Translations under genes and position numbers: made by a program
Notes under the pieces: model-generated
Databases searched by the model: none
The model's input: the letters and a program-made list of their open reading frames with translations, nothing else
What the model was told of the DNA's origin: nothing
In this document: in pieces, positions 55,559 to 64,000 of the stretch
How positions within the stretch are numbered: position 1 is the first letter of the stretch
Layout: every line of letters begins with the position of its first letter
Origin: Halomonas sp. I5-271120
GTDB lineage: Bacteria; Pseudomonadota; Gammaproteobacteria; Pseudomonadales; Halomonadaceae
NCBI RefSeq assembly: GCF_030553075.1
Contig: NZ_CP130701.1
Span: 1,178,001 to 1,242,000, forward strand
Direction of reading: 5' to 3'
DNA length: 64,000 nucleotides

Positions 55559-57588
55559 GCCCGTGCCTCCTTTCGCGTATCCCGCGGCGAATCGTCAGGC
55601 GCGGCGCCCAGCTCGCCCTGTGGCCGGGCGCTGCGCGCCTTGACGCGCTTGCGATAGCGCCGGTCGATCACCGCCACCAGCCCACCGGTGGCCATCAGCA
55701 ACGCTCCGAGCCACAGCCAGCGCACGAAGGGCTTGAACTGAATGCGCAGCGCCCAGGAACCGTCGTCCAGCTCTTCGCCCATCGCCACATATAGGTCGCG
55801 CAGGAGCCCGGGACGCAGGGCGACCTGGGTCATCGGCATGCCGCGGGCGATATAGACGCGCTTCTCAGGGTGCATGGTGAAGAGGCGCGCCTCGCCGCCG
55901 CGGCTGACCGCAATGGTCGCGGTATCGGCCAGGTAGTTGGGGCCTCGCTGCTGGCCAAGTCCGGTCATGGTGAAGTCATAGCCCGCCACGGTGACGCTTT
56001 CGCCCACGTCGAGGCGCACGTTGCGCTCGACGTTGTAGTGCGAGACCACGGTGACGCCGACGATCGTCACCGCAAGGCCCAGATGACCCAGCACCATCCC
56101 CCAGTAGGCCGGCGACAGACGCCTGAGGGCCGAGAGCGGCGCGTCCGAACGCCGAACCTTGTCGACAAGATCACGCACCAGCGGGAGCACCACCCACAGC
56201 GCCGAGACCAGCCCGAGCGACACCCAGAGGTTCCACTCGCCGCCATAGATCAGAGGGGCCAGAAGGCCGATCACCAGCGCGGTGATGCCGGAAAGCGCCA
56301 GGCGACGGGCAAGCTCGCGGCCCGGCATGGCCTTCCAGCTCGACAGCGGGCCCAGACCCATGAACACGCAGAGAGTCACCGTCAGCGGCACGAAGAGCGC
56401 ATTGAAGTACGGCGGGCCGACGCTGATCTTGCCAAGGTCCAGGGCATCCAGCACCAGCGGGTAGAGCGTGCCGAGCAGCACGGTGACGGTCATGATCACC
56501 AGCAGGATGTTGTTGATCAGCAGCAGCGCATCCCGCGACAGCCAGCTAAAGCGCACCGCATGGCTGACTCTGGGCGCGCGCAGGGCGAACACCGCTAGCG
56601 ACGCGCCCACGGTGATGCCCAGCAGCGCGAGGATGAACATGCCCCGCGACGGGTCGTTGGCGAAGGCATGCACCGAGGTCAGCACCCCCGAGCGCACCAG
56701 GAAGGTACCGAGCAGCGACAGCGAAAAGGTGGTGATGGCCAGCAGCACCGTCCAGCTCTTGAAGGAGCCGCGCTTCTCTGTCACGGCCAGCGAATGGATC
56801 AGCGCGGTGCCGGCCAACCAGGGCAGCAGGGAGGCGTTCTCGACCGGGTCCCAGAACCACCAGCCGCCCCAGCCCAGCTCGTAGTAGGCCCACCAGCTGC
56901 CCAGCGCGATGCCGACGGTCAGAAAGGCCCAGGCGATATTGGTCCAGGGACGCGCCCAGCGGGTCCAGGCGGCATCGAGCCGGCCGCCGAGCAGGGCGGC
57001 AATGGCGAAGGCGAACACCACCGAGAACCCCACATAGCCCATGTAGAGCATCGGCGGATGGATGATCAGGCCGAAGTCCTGCAGCAGCGGATTGAGGTCG
57101 GCGCCATCCTGTGGCGGTATCGGCAGCACCCGCGTGAAGGGGTTGGAGGTCACCAGCACGAAGGTCAGAAAGCCAGCGCTCACTAGCCCCATGACCCCCA
57201 GCACCCGCGCCAGCATATCCCTTGGCAATTCCCGGGAGAAAAGGCTGGCGGCGAAGCCCCAGGCGCCGAGCAGCAGGCTCCACAGCAGCACCGAGCCCTC
57301 ATGATTGCCCCAGACGGCGCTGGCCTTGTAGTACCAGGGCAGCATCGAATTGGAGTTGTTGGCGACGTTGGCGACGCTGAAGTCATCCAGCAGGTAGCTT
57401 GCGGTCAGGCAGGCGTAGGCGATAAACAGAAACAACAGCTGGCCCGCCGCCATGGGTTGGGCAAAGGCCATCCACAGCGGGCGGCGGGTGGCCGCCCCGG
57501 CCAGCGGCACCACCGCCTGGACCAGGGCCAGCAGCAGGGCCAGCACCAGCGCGAAGTGGCCGAGTTCGGGAATCATCTCAATCAGCAT
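55555..57588 (-). CDS. ccmF: Heme lyase CcmF
   Basis: A 677-residue membrane protein with about 15 helices and the heme-handling WWD domain GWGGWWFWDPVENASLLPW. Conserved periplasmic His are in the HEGSVLLW and related loops. It ligates heme to apocytochrome c with CcmHI. The C-terminal cytoplasmic tail is basic. It lies between ccmE (12 bp) and ccmG (overlap). Confidence 0.96.
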   Translation of the reverse strand: MLIEMIPELGHFALVLALLLALVQAVVPLAGAATRRPLWMAFAQPMAAGQLLFLFIAYACLTASYLLDDFSVANVANNSNSMLPWYYKASAVWGNHEGSVLLWSLLLGAWGFAASLFSRELPRDMLARVLGVMGLVSAGFLTFVLVTSNPFTRVLPIPPQDGADLNPLLQDFGLIIHPPMLYMGYVGFSVVFAFAIAALLGGRLDAAWTRWARPWTNIAWAFLTVGIALGSWWAYYELGWGGWWFWDPVENASLLPWLAGTALIHSLAVTEKRGSFKSWTVLLAITTFSLSLLGTFLVRSGVLTSVHAFANDPSRGMFILALLGITVGASLAVFALRAPRVSHAVRFSWLSRDALLLINNILLVIMTVTVLLGTLYPLVLDALDLGKISVGPPYFNALFVPLTVTLCVFMGLGPLSSWKAMPGRELARRLALSGITALVIGLLAPLIYGGEWNLWVSLGLVSALWVVLPLVRDLVDKVRRSDAPLSALRRLSPAYWGMVLGHLGLAVTIVGVTVVSHYNVERNVRLDVGESVTVAGYDFTMTGLGQQRGPNYLADTATIAVSRGGEARLFTMHPEKRVYIARGMPMTQVALRPGLLRDLYVAMGEELDDGSWALRIQFKPFVRWLWLGALLMATGGLVAVIDRRYRKRVKARSARPQGELGAAPDDSPRDTRKEARA

Positions 57589-57600
57589 GGCAACTCCGGG

Positions 57601-58101
57601 TCAGTAGGCACCGCCGATCGCGCTACCGGCCTTGGGGGTGCTGTCACCGCCGGCGGACGAATAGTCGGCAGGGGAATAGCCGGCGGCCTTCAGGGCGTCG
57701 GCGACCTCGCTGGGCATGTAGTTCTCGTCGTGCTTGGCGAGCACCTCGCTTGCCGTCAGGTGGCCCTCGCCGTCGAGCTGGCCGACTACCACCACGCCCT
57801 GCCCCTCGCGGAAGAGGTCGGGCAGGATGCCGCTGTAGCGTACCTCGAGATCCTCGACGAAATCGGTGATCACGAAGGTGACATCCAGGCTCTCGGGGTC
57901 CCGGGCGACGCTGTTCTCCTTGACCATGCCACCGGCACGCAGGGTGCGGCTTACCGGCGCCTCGCCGGCGGCGATCTGCACCGGACTGAAGAACAGGTTG
58001 ATGTTGCTGCGCAGGGCATACAGGGTCAGGCCGATCGCCAGCGCGGCCAGGGTCACCAAGCCAAGGATGACGAAGAGCTTCTGCTTGCGCTTAGGATGCA
58101 T
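57601..58101 (-). CDS. ccmE: Heme chaperone CcmE
   Basis: A 166-residue membrane-anchored OB-fold protein. The N terminus is MHPKRKQKLFVILG. The heme-binding His is His124 in VLAKHDENYMP, exactly the E. coli motif. The C-terminal tail is Gly/Ser-rich. It carries heme from CcmC to CcmF. The ATG at 58101 lies inside the end of ccmD (overlap 11 bp); the longer open frame is not conserved. Confidence 0.95.
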   Translation of the reverse strand: MHPKRKQKLFVILGLVTLAALAIGLTLYALRSNINLFFSPVQIAAGEAPVSRTLRAGGMVKENSVARDPESLDVTFVITDFVEDLEVRYSGILPDLFREGQGVVVVGQLDGEGHLTASEVLAKHDENYMPSEVADALKAAGYSPADYSSAGGDSTPKAGSAIGGAY

Positions 58102-58291
58102 CGCGGTCGGTCCTCGGGTTGGCGGCTTCACGGCGCGCCCGGCGTTCAAGATCACGGAGCAGGCCGCGGCGTTCTCGCCGGGCATGCAGCACGCTGCCCA
58201 CCATGGCGAGGGCCGTGACTGCCCAGGCGGACCACACGTAGGTGCCATAACCGCCCATGGCGAAGAAGGCGTCGAGGGAATCGAAAGCCAT
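58091..58291 (-). CDS. ccmD: Heme exporter protein CcmD
   Basis: A 66-residue single-helix protein with the typical start [20 protein letters not shown] and an arginine-rich cytoplasmic tail. It joins CcmC and CcmAB and promotes release of holo-CcmE. The start overlaps the ccmC stop by one base. Confidence 0.93.
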   Translation of the reverse strand: MAFDSLDAFFAMGGYGTYVWSAWAVTALAMVGSVLHARRERRGLLRDLERRARREAANPRTDRDAS

Positions 58292-59031
58292 CAGGCGCCT
58301 CCCGCGGCGAGTTCACGCACCCAGTGCTTGCCGGCCTCGCGGCGCAGGATCTCGCTGCGGGTTCGCATCAGGGTCATGGCCGTAAAGAAAGCATAGAAGC
58401 CCAGGACCATCAGCAGCAGCGGCCACCACATCTCGACCGGCATCGAGGGACGCGAGGTGATCGAGAAAGACGCCGGCTGATGCAGGGTGTACCACCAGTC
58501 GACGGAATACTTGATCACCGGAATATTGATCACCCCGACCATGGCCAGCACCGAGGCGGCCCGAGAACCGCTGTCGCGGCTGGCAAAGGCGCCGCGCAGG
58601 GCGATCACGCCCAAGTACAGAAACAGCAGAATCAGCATCGAGGTCAGGCGGGCATCCCAGATCCACCAGGTGCCCCAGGTAGGCATGCCCCACACCGAGC
58701 CGGTGAACAGCGCAACGAAGGTCATCACCGCGCCCAGCGGCGCCATCACCGCGGCCGCCATGTCGGCGACCTTGATCTTCCAGACCATGAACACCAGCGC
58801 CGCCGCCGCCATGGAAACGAAGATCGACTGAGCGAGGAAGGCCGCCGGCACATGCACATAGATGATGCGAAAGCTGTCGCCCTGCTGGTAGTCGGCCGGG
58901 GCAAAGGCGAGCCCCCAGACGCTGCCAATGAGGATCAGGGCCACCGCCAGGGTCCAGCACCAGGGCAGGAGCCTTCCGCTAATACCATAGAACCACTTGG
59001 GTGATCCCACCTTGTGAATGAACGCCCACAT
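58291..59031 (-). CDS. ccmC: Heme transporter CcmC
   Basis: A six-helix membrane protein of 246 residues with the WWD motif [16 protein letters not shown] and the flanking His in IYVHVPAAF and TLHQPASF. It loads heme onto CcmE. The ATG at 59031 ([11 protein letters not shown]) matches the conserved MW start; the frame is open to 59085 but overlaps ccmB. Confidence 0.95.
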   Translation of the reverse strand: MWAFIHKVGSPKWFYGISGRLLPWCWTLAVALILIGSVWGLAFAPADYQQGDSFRIIYVHVPAAFLAQSIFVSMAAAALVFMVWKIKVADMAAAVMAPLGAVMTFVALFTGSVWGMPTWGTWWIWDARLTSMLILLFLYLGVIALRGAFASRDSGSRAASVLAMVGVINIPVIKYSVDWWYTLHQPASFSITSRPSMPVEMWWPLLLMVLGFYAFFTAMTLMRTRSEILRREAGKHWVRELAAGGA

Positions 59032-59044
59032 ACCCCGACATTCC

Positions 59045-59776
59045 TTATCCATTGATACTGATGCGTAGCGAAGCGGCAATGGCAAAGGGCGCCAGCATAA
59101 GCGCCCCGCAGCAAAGCGCGCCGAGTATCGCCAGGTGCGGGCCCACCGGATCGCCGATGATCGTCGCCTGCACGGCGCCGGTGCCGAAGATCAGCACCGG
59201 AATATTCAGCGGCAGCACCAGCAGCGAGAGCAGTACGCCGCCCCGGGACAGGCCGACCGTCAGGGCCGCGCCGATGGCGCCAATCAGGCTCAGGCTGACG
59301 CTACCCAGCGCCAGTGACAGCGACAGCACCAGGTAGCTCTCGGCCGGCAGCCCCAGCAGAAGCCCCAGCAACGGCGCCATCAGCGCCAGCGGCAGCCCAG
59401 TCATCAGCCAGTGCACGGCGACCTTGCCGAGCACCAGCGCCGACAGCGGCTGAGGCGCGAGCAGCAGCTGCTCGAGGCTGCCATCTTCGAAGTCGGCGCG
59501 AAACAGCGCATCCAGCGACAACAGCGTCGCCAGCAGCGCCGCCACCCACAAAAGCCCCGGCGCGATGGTGGCCAACAGTGCCTGCTGCGGCGAGATCCCC
59601 AGCGGAAACAGGGTAATCACCAGGGCGAAGAACGCCAGAGGGTTCAGGATATCGCTGCGCCGGCGCGCGGCGAGGATCAGGTCGCGCTTGAAGATGGCGA
59701 CCATGGCGACGCCGAGGCCGTCGCGGGGCTCGACCATCTCGACCGCACTCGACGGGCCCCTGTCAGAGGATGACAT
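59045..59776 (-). CDS. ccmB: ABC transporter permease CcmB
   Basis: A 243-residue membrane protein with six helices. It begins with [19 protein letters not shown] and has [22 protein letters not shown], typical of CcmB. With CcmA it forms the ATPase that drives heme release from CcmC-CcmE. The ATG at 59776 lies inside the end of ccmA and has GGGGGTG just upstream. Confidence 0.95.
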   Translation of the reverse strand: MSSSDRGPSSAVEMVEPRDGLGVAMVAIFKRDLILAARRRSDILNPLAFFALVITLFPLGISPQQALLATIAPGLLWVAALLATLLSLDALFRADFEDGSLEQLLLAPQPLSALVLGKVAVHWLMTGLPLALMAPLLGLLLGLPAESYLVLSLSLALGSVSLSLIGAIGAALTVGLSRGGVLLSLLVLPLNIPVLIFGTGAVQATIIGDPVGPHLAILGALCCGALMLAPFAIAASLRISING

Positions 59777-60407
59777 GCTCACCCCCTTCACCGAGCTGAA
59801 TGCGCTTCACGGAACCCTGGACGGCAAGGTCGTGATGGGTGGTCAACAGCACGCTACCGCCGGCGGCGACATGGCCATGCAGGCGCTGCTCCAGTGCGGC
59901 GACGCCCGGCTTGTCGATGGCGGTGAAGGGCTCGTCGAGCACCCACAGCGGCCGAGGCGTAAGCTCAAGGCGCGCCAGAGCCACCCGGCGCTGCTGCCCC
60001 GCCGAGAGCTGAGCCACCGGCAGGTCTTCGAAACCGGCCAGGCCGACCGCATGAAGCGCGTTGAGACGCGCCGCTTCGCTGCCCGTTTCACCCGCCAGCG
60101 CCTGATACCAGGCAAGGTTTTCAAGCGCCGTCAGCGCAGCCTTGATGCCGCTGGCATGCCCCAGATAGACAAGGTTGGACAGGAAGGCCTCCCGAACACG
60201 GGAAAGGGGCGCATCGCCCCAGCGGAGCTCGCCCTGGTAATCATCAAACTGACCCGAGAGAATCTTCAGAAGCGTGGTCTTGCCGCTGCCGTTGGGCCCT
60301 TCGACGCGTACCAGCTCGCCGGGGCCGATCACCAGATCAAGGTCACGAAACAGCATGCGTCCGTCGCGTTCACAGCTCAGGTTTCGCGCTTGCAGGCGAG
60401 CACTCAC
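59763..60407 (-). CDS. ccmA: Heme exporter ATP-binding protein CcmA
   Basis: A 214-residue ABC ATPase with Walker A GPNGSGKTT, the signature LSAGQQRRVALARL and Walker B LWVLDEPFTAID. It is the first gene of the ccm cluster. The start is GTG 60407 with GGGAG upstream. Each gene of ccmABCDEFGHI-smc overlaps or lies within 13 bp of the next, so one transcript from the 60408-60570 region is likely. Confidence 0.95.
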   Translation of the reverse strand: MSARLQARNLSCERDGRMLFRDLDLVIGPGELVRVEGPNGSGKTTLLKILSGQFDDYQGELRWGDAPLSRVREAFLSNLVYLGHASGIKAALTALENLAWYQALAGETGSEAARLNALHAVGLAGFEDLPVAQLSAGQQRRVALARLELTPRPLWVLDEPFTAIDKPGVAALEQRLHGHVAAGGSVLLTTHHDLAVQGSVKRIQLGEGGEHVIL

Positions 60408-60530
60408 GAGGGTCTCCCAGGGTCGGTAATCCGCTCGGCACTGTACACGCTGCGGCCATTTCTCGCCAGCACGGGCCTTGCGGCAGCGAGTCGCATTGGC
60501 CTGTCATGACGCGGTTTTAGCGTGATTCCC

Positions 60531-60558
60531 TTGCGAGCCTCGCTGCCCTTGCTATGAT
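60531..60558 (+). promoter_or_regulatory. Predicted sigma70 promoter of the LexA-like gene
   Basis: TTGCGA (60531-60536), a 16-bp spacer and TATGAT (60553-60558). The predicted start near 60565 lies just before the SOS box at 60580, so LexA bound there would block elongation or open-complex formation. Confidence 0.5.
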
Positions 60559-60579
60559 GCAGGAGCACCGCCAAGAATA

Positions 60580-60595
60580 CTGTAAATAACAACAG
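60580..60595. promoter_or_regulatory. SOS (LexA) box
   Basis: CTGTAAATAACAACAG fits the gammaproteobacterial LexA consensus CTGT-N8-ACAG perfectly, with an AT-rich core and TA at the left flank. It lies 48 bp before the start of the S24 peptidase gene and 172 bp from ccmA. Confidence 0.8.
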
Positions 60596-60643
60596 CTATT
60601 GAGCCATGGGCTCACTTCGACGCCGCGCCTAGGGAGAAAGATC

Positions 60644-61114
60644 ATGCCGCACACCGCACCGCATTATCTGCACCGTCTACCCAACCTACCGCTCAGCAAT
60701 GCCTGGGAGGAGATAACGGCCAGCGACATGGTCGAGGTCGAGCTACTTGGCAAGGTCGCCGCCGGCCTGCCCATCGAGGCCTGTCCCGACCAGGCCAGCG
60801 TGTTCATCCCGTCCCGCATGGTGCGGCGCAATACCTACGCGCTCAAGGTCTGCGGCGACTCGATGATCGACTGCAATATCTTCGACGGTGACGTGATCAT
60901 CATCGAGCGCCAGGAAAGCGCCGAGAACGGCGAGACCGCCGTGGTGCTGATCAACAACCAGGAGGTCACCCTGAAGAAGCTCTACATCGAGAAGTCCGGT
61001 GTGCGCCTGCAGCCGGCCAACGAGACCATGGCACCGATCTATCTCAAGAACGACGACATCCAGGTGCTTGGCCTGGTCATGGGCGTGGTGCGCCAGCCGG
61101 CTCAGGCGGCCTGA
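60644..61114 (+). CDS. S24-family LexA/UmuD-like autoprotease without DNA-binding domain
   Basis: A 156-residue protein consisting of a short N-terminal arm and a LexA C-terminal domain. The self-cleavage bond Ala40-Gly41 (VAAGLPIEA), the nucleophile Ser73 (CGDSMID) and the general base Lys111 (EVTLKKL) are all present. The winged helix of LexA (~70 residues) is missing. It therefore resembles UmuD or a stand-alone cleavable decoy rather than a repressor. The start at 60644 follows GGGAGA at seven bases; an upstream in-frame TTG at 60599 adds nothing conserved. No umuC or dinB-type polymerase gene is adjacent. The SOS box upstream predicts DNA-damage induction. Confidence 0.83.
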   Translation: MPHTAPHYLHRLPNLPLSNAWEEITASDMVEVELLGKVAAGLPIEACPDQASVFIPSRMVRRNTYALKVCGDSMIDCNIFDGDVIIIERQESAENGETAVVLINNQEVTLKKLYIEKSGVRLQPANETMAPIYLKNDDIQVLGLVMGVVRQPAQAA

Positions 61115-61731
61115 TGCGCTACCCGATTCCCGATCTCCCCCTTGGCGACTGGCGCGAGACCGAACTCGAGGTCGAGAAGAGTCGCTTTCTGACCTGGACC
61201 TGCCACGCCCCGGATACGGCGAGCTTCGAGGCCCTGCTGGCCGAGGCCCGGACGCGCCACCCCAACGCCAGCCATCACTGCAGCGCCTTCGTCGCCGGCC
61301 CGCCCGGCGAGCAACAGGCCATCGGCTTCTCGGATGACGGCGAGCCCGGCGGCACCGCCGGGCGCCCCATGTTTCAGGTGCTCGAGGGCGCCGGCATGGG
61401 CCAGGTGGGCTGCGTGGTCATTCGCTATTTCGGCGGCACCAAGCTCGGCACCGGCGGCCTGGCCCGCGCCTACTCCAAGGCCGTGGCTCAGGCTCTGGAG
61501 ACACTGCCGAGCCGCGATTTCACCCAGCGCACCCCGCTGCGCATGAAGCTCGGCTTCGCCGGCGAGGCCGAGGCCCGCTCCTGGCTCAATGAGCAAGACA
61601 TTCCCGTCGAGCAGGCCGACTACGGCGCCGATGGCGTCGTGCTCACCGTGGGCTGGCCCTCTGACCGGGACGCGGACCTCAGCGCCCTGGACAGCCGGCT
61701 CAAGGGGCAGCTTGAGCATCTGACCGACTGA
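61114..61731 (+). CDS. YigZ (IMPACT) family protein
   Basis: A 205-residue protein of the YigZ/IMPACT family. It has EVEKSRFLTWTCHA, ASHHCSAFV, FSDDGEPGGTAGRPMFQVLE and VIRYFGGTKLGTGGLARAY, which are the family's core motifs, plus the C-terminal DUF1949 domain. The function is unsettled; the eukaryotic relative regulates GCN2. It begins in the last base of the preceding stop codon (TGATG), so the two are co-translated and probably under the same SOS promoter. Confidence 0.9.
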   Translation: MRYPIPDLPLGDWRETELEVEKSRFLTWTCHAPDTASFEALLAEARTRHPNASHHCSAFVAGPPGEQQAIGFSDDGEPGGTAGRPMFQVLEGAGMGQVGCVVIRYFGGTKLGTGGLARAYSKAVAQALETLPSRDFTQRTPLRMKLGFAGEAEARSWLNEQDIPVEQADYGADGVVLTVGWPSDRDADLSALDSRLKGQLEHLTD

Positions 61732-61765
61732 CGCCCGCCCCGGCATCTGCGCGCCTGATCGCCAC

Positions 61766-61797
61766 AAAAAACGGCGCCCCAATGGGCGCCGTTTTTA
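61766..61797. terminator. Bidirectional intrinsic terminator between yigZ and oadB
   Basis: ACGGCGCCC and GGGCGCCGT form a 9-bp GC-rich stem with a four-base loop, flanked by A5 on the left and T5 on the right. It ends both convergent transcripts. Confidence 0.93.
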
Positions 61798-61823
61798 TCA
61801 ACCGGCGGCGTAAACCGCGAGGC

Positions 61824-63146
61824 TCAGCCCAGGTACTTGATCATCACCCCGGCGGCGACCGCCGAGCCGATGACGCCGGCCACGTTCGGGCCCATGGCAT
61901 GCATGAGCAGGAAGTTGTGGGGGTTGTACTCAAGCCCCACCTTGTTCGACACCCTTGCTGCCATTGGCACCGCCGACACGCCGGCCGAGCCGATCAGCGG
62001 ATTGATCTCCATCTTGCTGAAGGTGTTCAGCAGCTTGGCCATCAACACGCCGCAGGCGGTACCGATTGCGAAGGCGATGATGCCAAGACTCAGGATCCCC
62101 AGGGTCTCGACGGCCAGGAAGCGATCCGCGATCAGCTTGGAGCCCACCGACAGGCCGAGGAAGATGGTCACGATGTTGATCAGCGCATTCTGTGACGTAT
62201 CCGACAGACGCTCGACCACGCCGCATTCGCGCATCAGGTTGCCGAAGCAGAACATGCCGAGCAGCGGCGCGGCGTCCGGCAGGAACAGCACTACCAGGAT
62301 CAACAGCACCAGCGGGAAGCAGATCTTCTCGAGCTTGGACACCGGCCGCAGCTGGGTCATGACGATCTGGCGTTCCTTTTCGCTGGTCAGCGCACGCATG
62401 ATCGGTGGCTGAATCAGCGGCACCAGCGCCATGTAGGAATACGACGCCACGGCGATCGCCCCCAGCAGCTCAGGCGCCAGCAGACTCGACACATAAATCG
62501 AAGTCGGGCCGTCGGCCCCGCCGATGATGCCGATGGCGGCGGCCTGCTTGAGCGAGAAGTCCATCCAGCCAAGTGAGGTCAGCCCCACCGCGCCGAGCAG
62601 GGTGGCGAAGATACCGAACTGAGCCGCTGCCCCCAGAAACAGGGTGCGCGGATTGGCCAGCAGCGGACCGAAGTCGGTCATGGCGCCCACGCCCATGAAG
62701 ATCACCAGCGGCGCGATGCCCGAAGCAATGGCCACGCTGTAGAAGTTGTAGAGCATGCCGTTGGTGAAGCCCACATCCTGAGCCACGTCCTGCGCGGCCC
62801 GCACCAGGTTGGGTGCGGTATCGCCATGCACCACCGCGGCGATGGCATGACGCGTGGTCTCAAGCGACGCCGAAGGGTCCAGGTTCATGCCCAGCGCACC
62901 GGCCATGCGCCCCAGCACTTCAGGAGTCGCCAGGTGCGCCGCCTGCTCGGCAGCGGACAGGGCAAGCCCGGCTTCGGGGATGTTGGCCAGTATCCCGCCG
63001 AAACCGATCGGCACCAGCAGTAGCGGCTCGAACTTCTTGTGGATCGCCAGGTAGAGCAGCAGCAGGCCGATGACGATCATCGCCGCCTGCCCAAGGCTCA
63101 GGTTGTAGAGTCCCGAGCCGTACCAGAGAGTCAGCAGTTTATCCAT
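61824..63146 (-). CDS. oadB: Sodium-pumping decarboxylase beta subunit (OadB)
   Basis: A 440-residue membrane subunit with about 11 helices. It shows the sodium-site motifs [16 protein letters not shown] and the later [16 protein letters not shown] and [16 protein letters not shown]. It decarboxylates carboxybiotin and exports sodium. Its start overlaps none of oadA (12 bp gap). A sodium pump suits a halophile. The beta subunit is shared by oxaloacetate, methylmalonyl-CoA and glutaconyl-CoA pumps; the neighbouring alpha subunit decides for oxaloacetate. Confidence 0.93.
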   Translation of the reverse strand: MDKLLTLWYGSGLYNLSLGQAAMIVIGLLLLYLAIHKKFEPLLLVPIGFGGILANIPEAGLALSAAEQAAHLATPEVLGRMAGALGMNLDPSASLETTRHAIAAVVHGDTAPNLVRAAQDVAQDVGFTNGMLYNFYSVAIASGIAPLVIFMGVGAMTDFGPLLANPRTLFLGAAAQFGIFATLLGAVGLTSLGWMDFSLKQAAAIGIIGGADGPTSIYVSSLLAPELLGAIAVASYSYMALVPLIQPPIMRALTSEKERQIVMTQLRPVSKLEKICFPLVLLILVVLFLPDAAPLLGMFCFGNLMRECGVVERLSDTSQNALINIVTIFLGLSVGSKLIADRFLAVETLGILSLGIIAFAIGTACGVLMAKLLNTFSKMEINPLIGSAGVSAVPMAARVSNKVGLEYNPHNFLLMHAMGPNVAGVIGSAVAAGVMIKYLG

Positions 63147-63158
63147 GAATCGGCGCCC

Positions 63159-64000
63159 TTACAGGACGACCAGCGCATCACCCACGGATACGCTGTCGCC
63201 TTCTTTGACTTTGACCGCAGAGACCGTGCCGGCGCTTGCCGCGCGGATTTCAGTCTCCATCTTCATGGCCTCGAGAATGATCACCACGTCGCCCTCGGCG
63301 ACCTGATCGCCCGGCTTGACGTTGACCTTGAAGATATTGCCGGCGAGCGGCGCGCTGACGGTCTCACCGCTGGAGGCGGCCGGCGCCGCCGGGGCGGCGG
63401 CCTGACCGGCGTCATCCTGGGACTGAACCTGGCCGATTTCGCCCCCTTCAGCGACCTCGACCACATACTGCTTGCCGTTGACGGTAATAGTGTAGGTCTC
63501 GGGGCCCGCCGCCGGTGCCTCGCCGCCTGACTTGGCAGGAGCGCTGGCCGCCGGCACACCCGCCGCCTGGGCCTTGGGCGCTGGCTCGAAGGCATCGGGA
63601 TTGTCGCGGTTCTTGAGGAACTTGAGCCCGATTTGCGGGAAGAGCGCATAGGTCAGCACATCGTCGATGCGTCGCTCGCCGTCTTCCAGGCGAATATTTT
63701 CTTCCTTGGCCTTGGCCTCGAGTTCCTGGGTCAGGCGCTCGACCTCCGGCTCCAGCCGGTCGGCCGGACGGCAGGTGATTGGCTGCTTGCCTTCCAGCAC
63801 CCGCGACTGCAGGTCCTGGTTATAGCCCGAGGGCGCCGCGCCGTACTCGCCCTTGAGCAGCGCCTGGACCTCCTTGGAGATCGACTTGTAGCGGCTGCCC
63901 ATCATCACGTTCATCACCGCCTGGGTGCCGACGATCTGCGAGGTCGGGGTCACCAGCGGAATGAAGCCCAGGTCTTCGCGGACCCGAGGAATCTCGCTGA
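63159..64000 (-). CDS. oadA: Oxaloacetate decarboxylase alpha subunit, C-terminal part (5' end outside window)
   Basis: The last ~280 residues of OadA: the end of the carboxyltransferase domain ([28 protein letters not shown]), a Pro/Ala-rich linker and the biotinyl domain. The biotin site is EAMKMETEI, with Lys 34 residues from the C terminus. The frame continues past the right edge, so the GTG at 63953 is internal. It transfers the carboxyl of oxaloacetate to biotin for OadB. The gamma subunit gene should lie just beyond the window. Confidence 0.93.
   Translation of the reverse strand, partial: SEIPRVREDLGFIPLVTPTSQIVGTQAVMNVMMGSRYKSISKEVQALLKGEYGAAPSGYNQDLQSRVLEGKQPITCRPADRLEPEVERLTQELEAKAKEENIRLEDGERRIDDVLTYALFPQIGLKFLKNRDNPDAFEPAPKAQAAGVPAASAPAKSGGEAPAAGPETYTITVNGKQYVVEVAEGGEIGQVQSQDDAGQAAAPAAPAASSGETVSAPLAGNIFKVNVKPGDQVAEGDVVIILEAMKMETEIRAASAGTVSAVKVKEGDSVSVGDALVVL

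Overview
The window is a GC-rich gammaproteobacterial chromosome segment. The protein set (guaBA, xseA, glrK-qseG-glrR, argA, zipA-ligA, the complete ccm cluster, cydDCABX, an oxaloacetate-decarboxylase-type sodium pump and a tripartite tricarboxylate transporter) and the general sequence flavour fit a halophilic Oceanospirillales member, most likely Halomonadaceae (Halomonas or a relative). That assignment is inference from protein resemblance. I saw no rRNA, tRNA or CRISPR array.

Layout. 1-2200 is accessory DNA: the 3' end of an IS30-type element has cut a DNA-methyltransferase gene, which follows a rhuM-like gene. Both lie directly behind the 3' end of guaA, a known island-integration site. 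2246-5454 is guaBA. 5563-13067 is a transport block that sits between guaB and xseA, which are neighbours in E. coli: an operon of response regulator, sensor kinase and solute-binding protein, the divergent tctCBA genes, and an AbrB-family membrane protein. 13216-14634 is xseA. 14752-18283 is glrK-qseG-glrR. Upstream of glrK lies a protein-less stretch with a sigma54-type promoter, GlrR-like sites and an intrinsic terminator, which I read as a GlmY-like small RNA gene. 19341-20654 is argA. 20845-22913 is a phosphate permease with its PhoU-like partner. 23017-27030 holds a CYTH protein, a potassium channel, the yciO/yciV-type pair and a YciI protein.

27333-29390 is mnmC. 29533-36183 is cydDCABX, with FNR/Anr-type boxes before cydD and before cydA. 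36466-38370 is a Tat-exported PhoX phosphatase with a Pho box. 38595-41347 is a LysR regulator divergent from two overlapping oxygenase-like genes, a 2-oxoglutarate enzyme and an HD-domain protein that retains the PhnZ-type metal-ligand set. 41460-45009 is an emrAB-type efflux operon divergent from a TetR regulator, with an operator-like palindrome between them. 45215-49376 is zipA-ligA-yheU. 49633-60407 is one tightly packed unit, ccmABCDEFGHI followed two bases later by smc. 60644-61731 is an SOS-box-preceded LexA-like peptidase without a DNA-binding domain, followed by yigZ. 61824-64000 is oadB and the 3' part of oadA.

A recurring oddity is short tandem repeats with a period of 13 to 16 bp and unrelated sequences. 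They occur in several intergenic regions (11881, 13076, 14679, 27059, 27183, 45166) and, in frame at 15 or 24 bp, inside zipA, ccmI and emrA.
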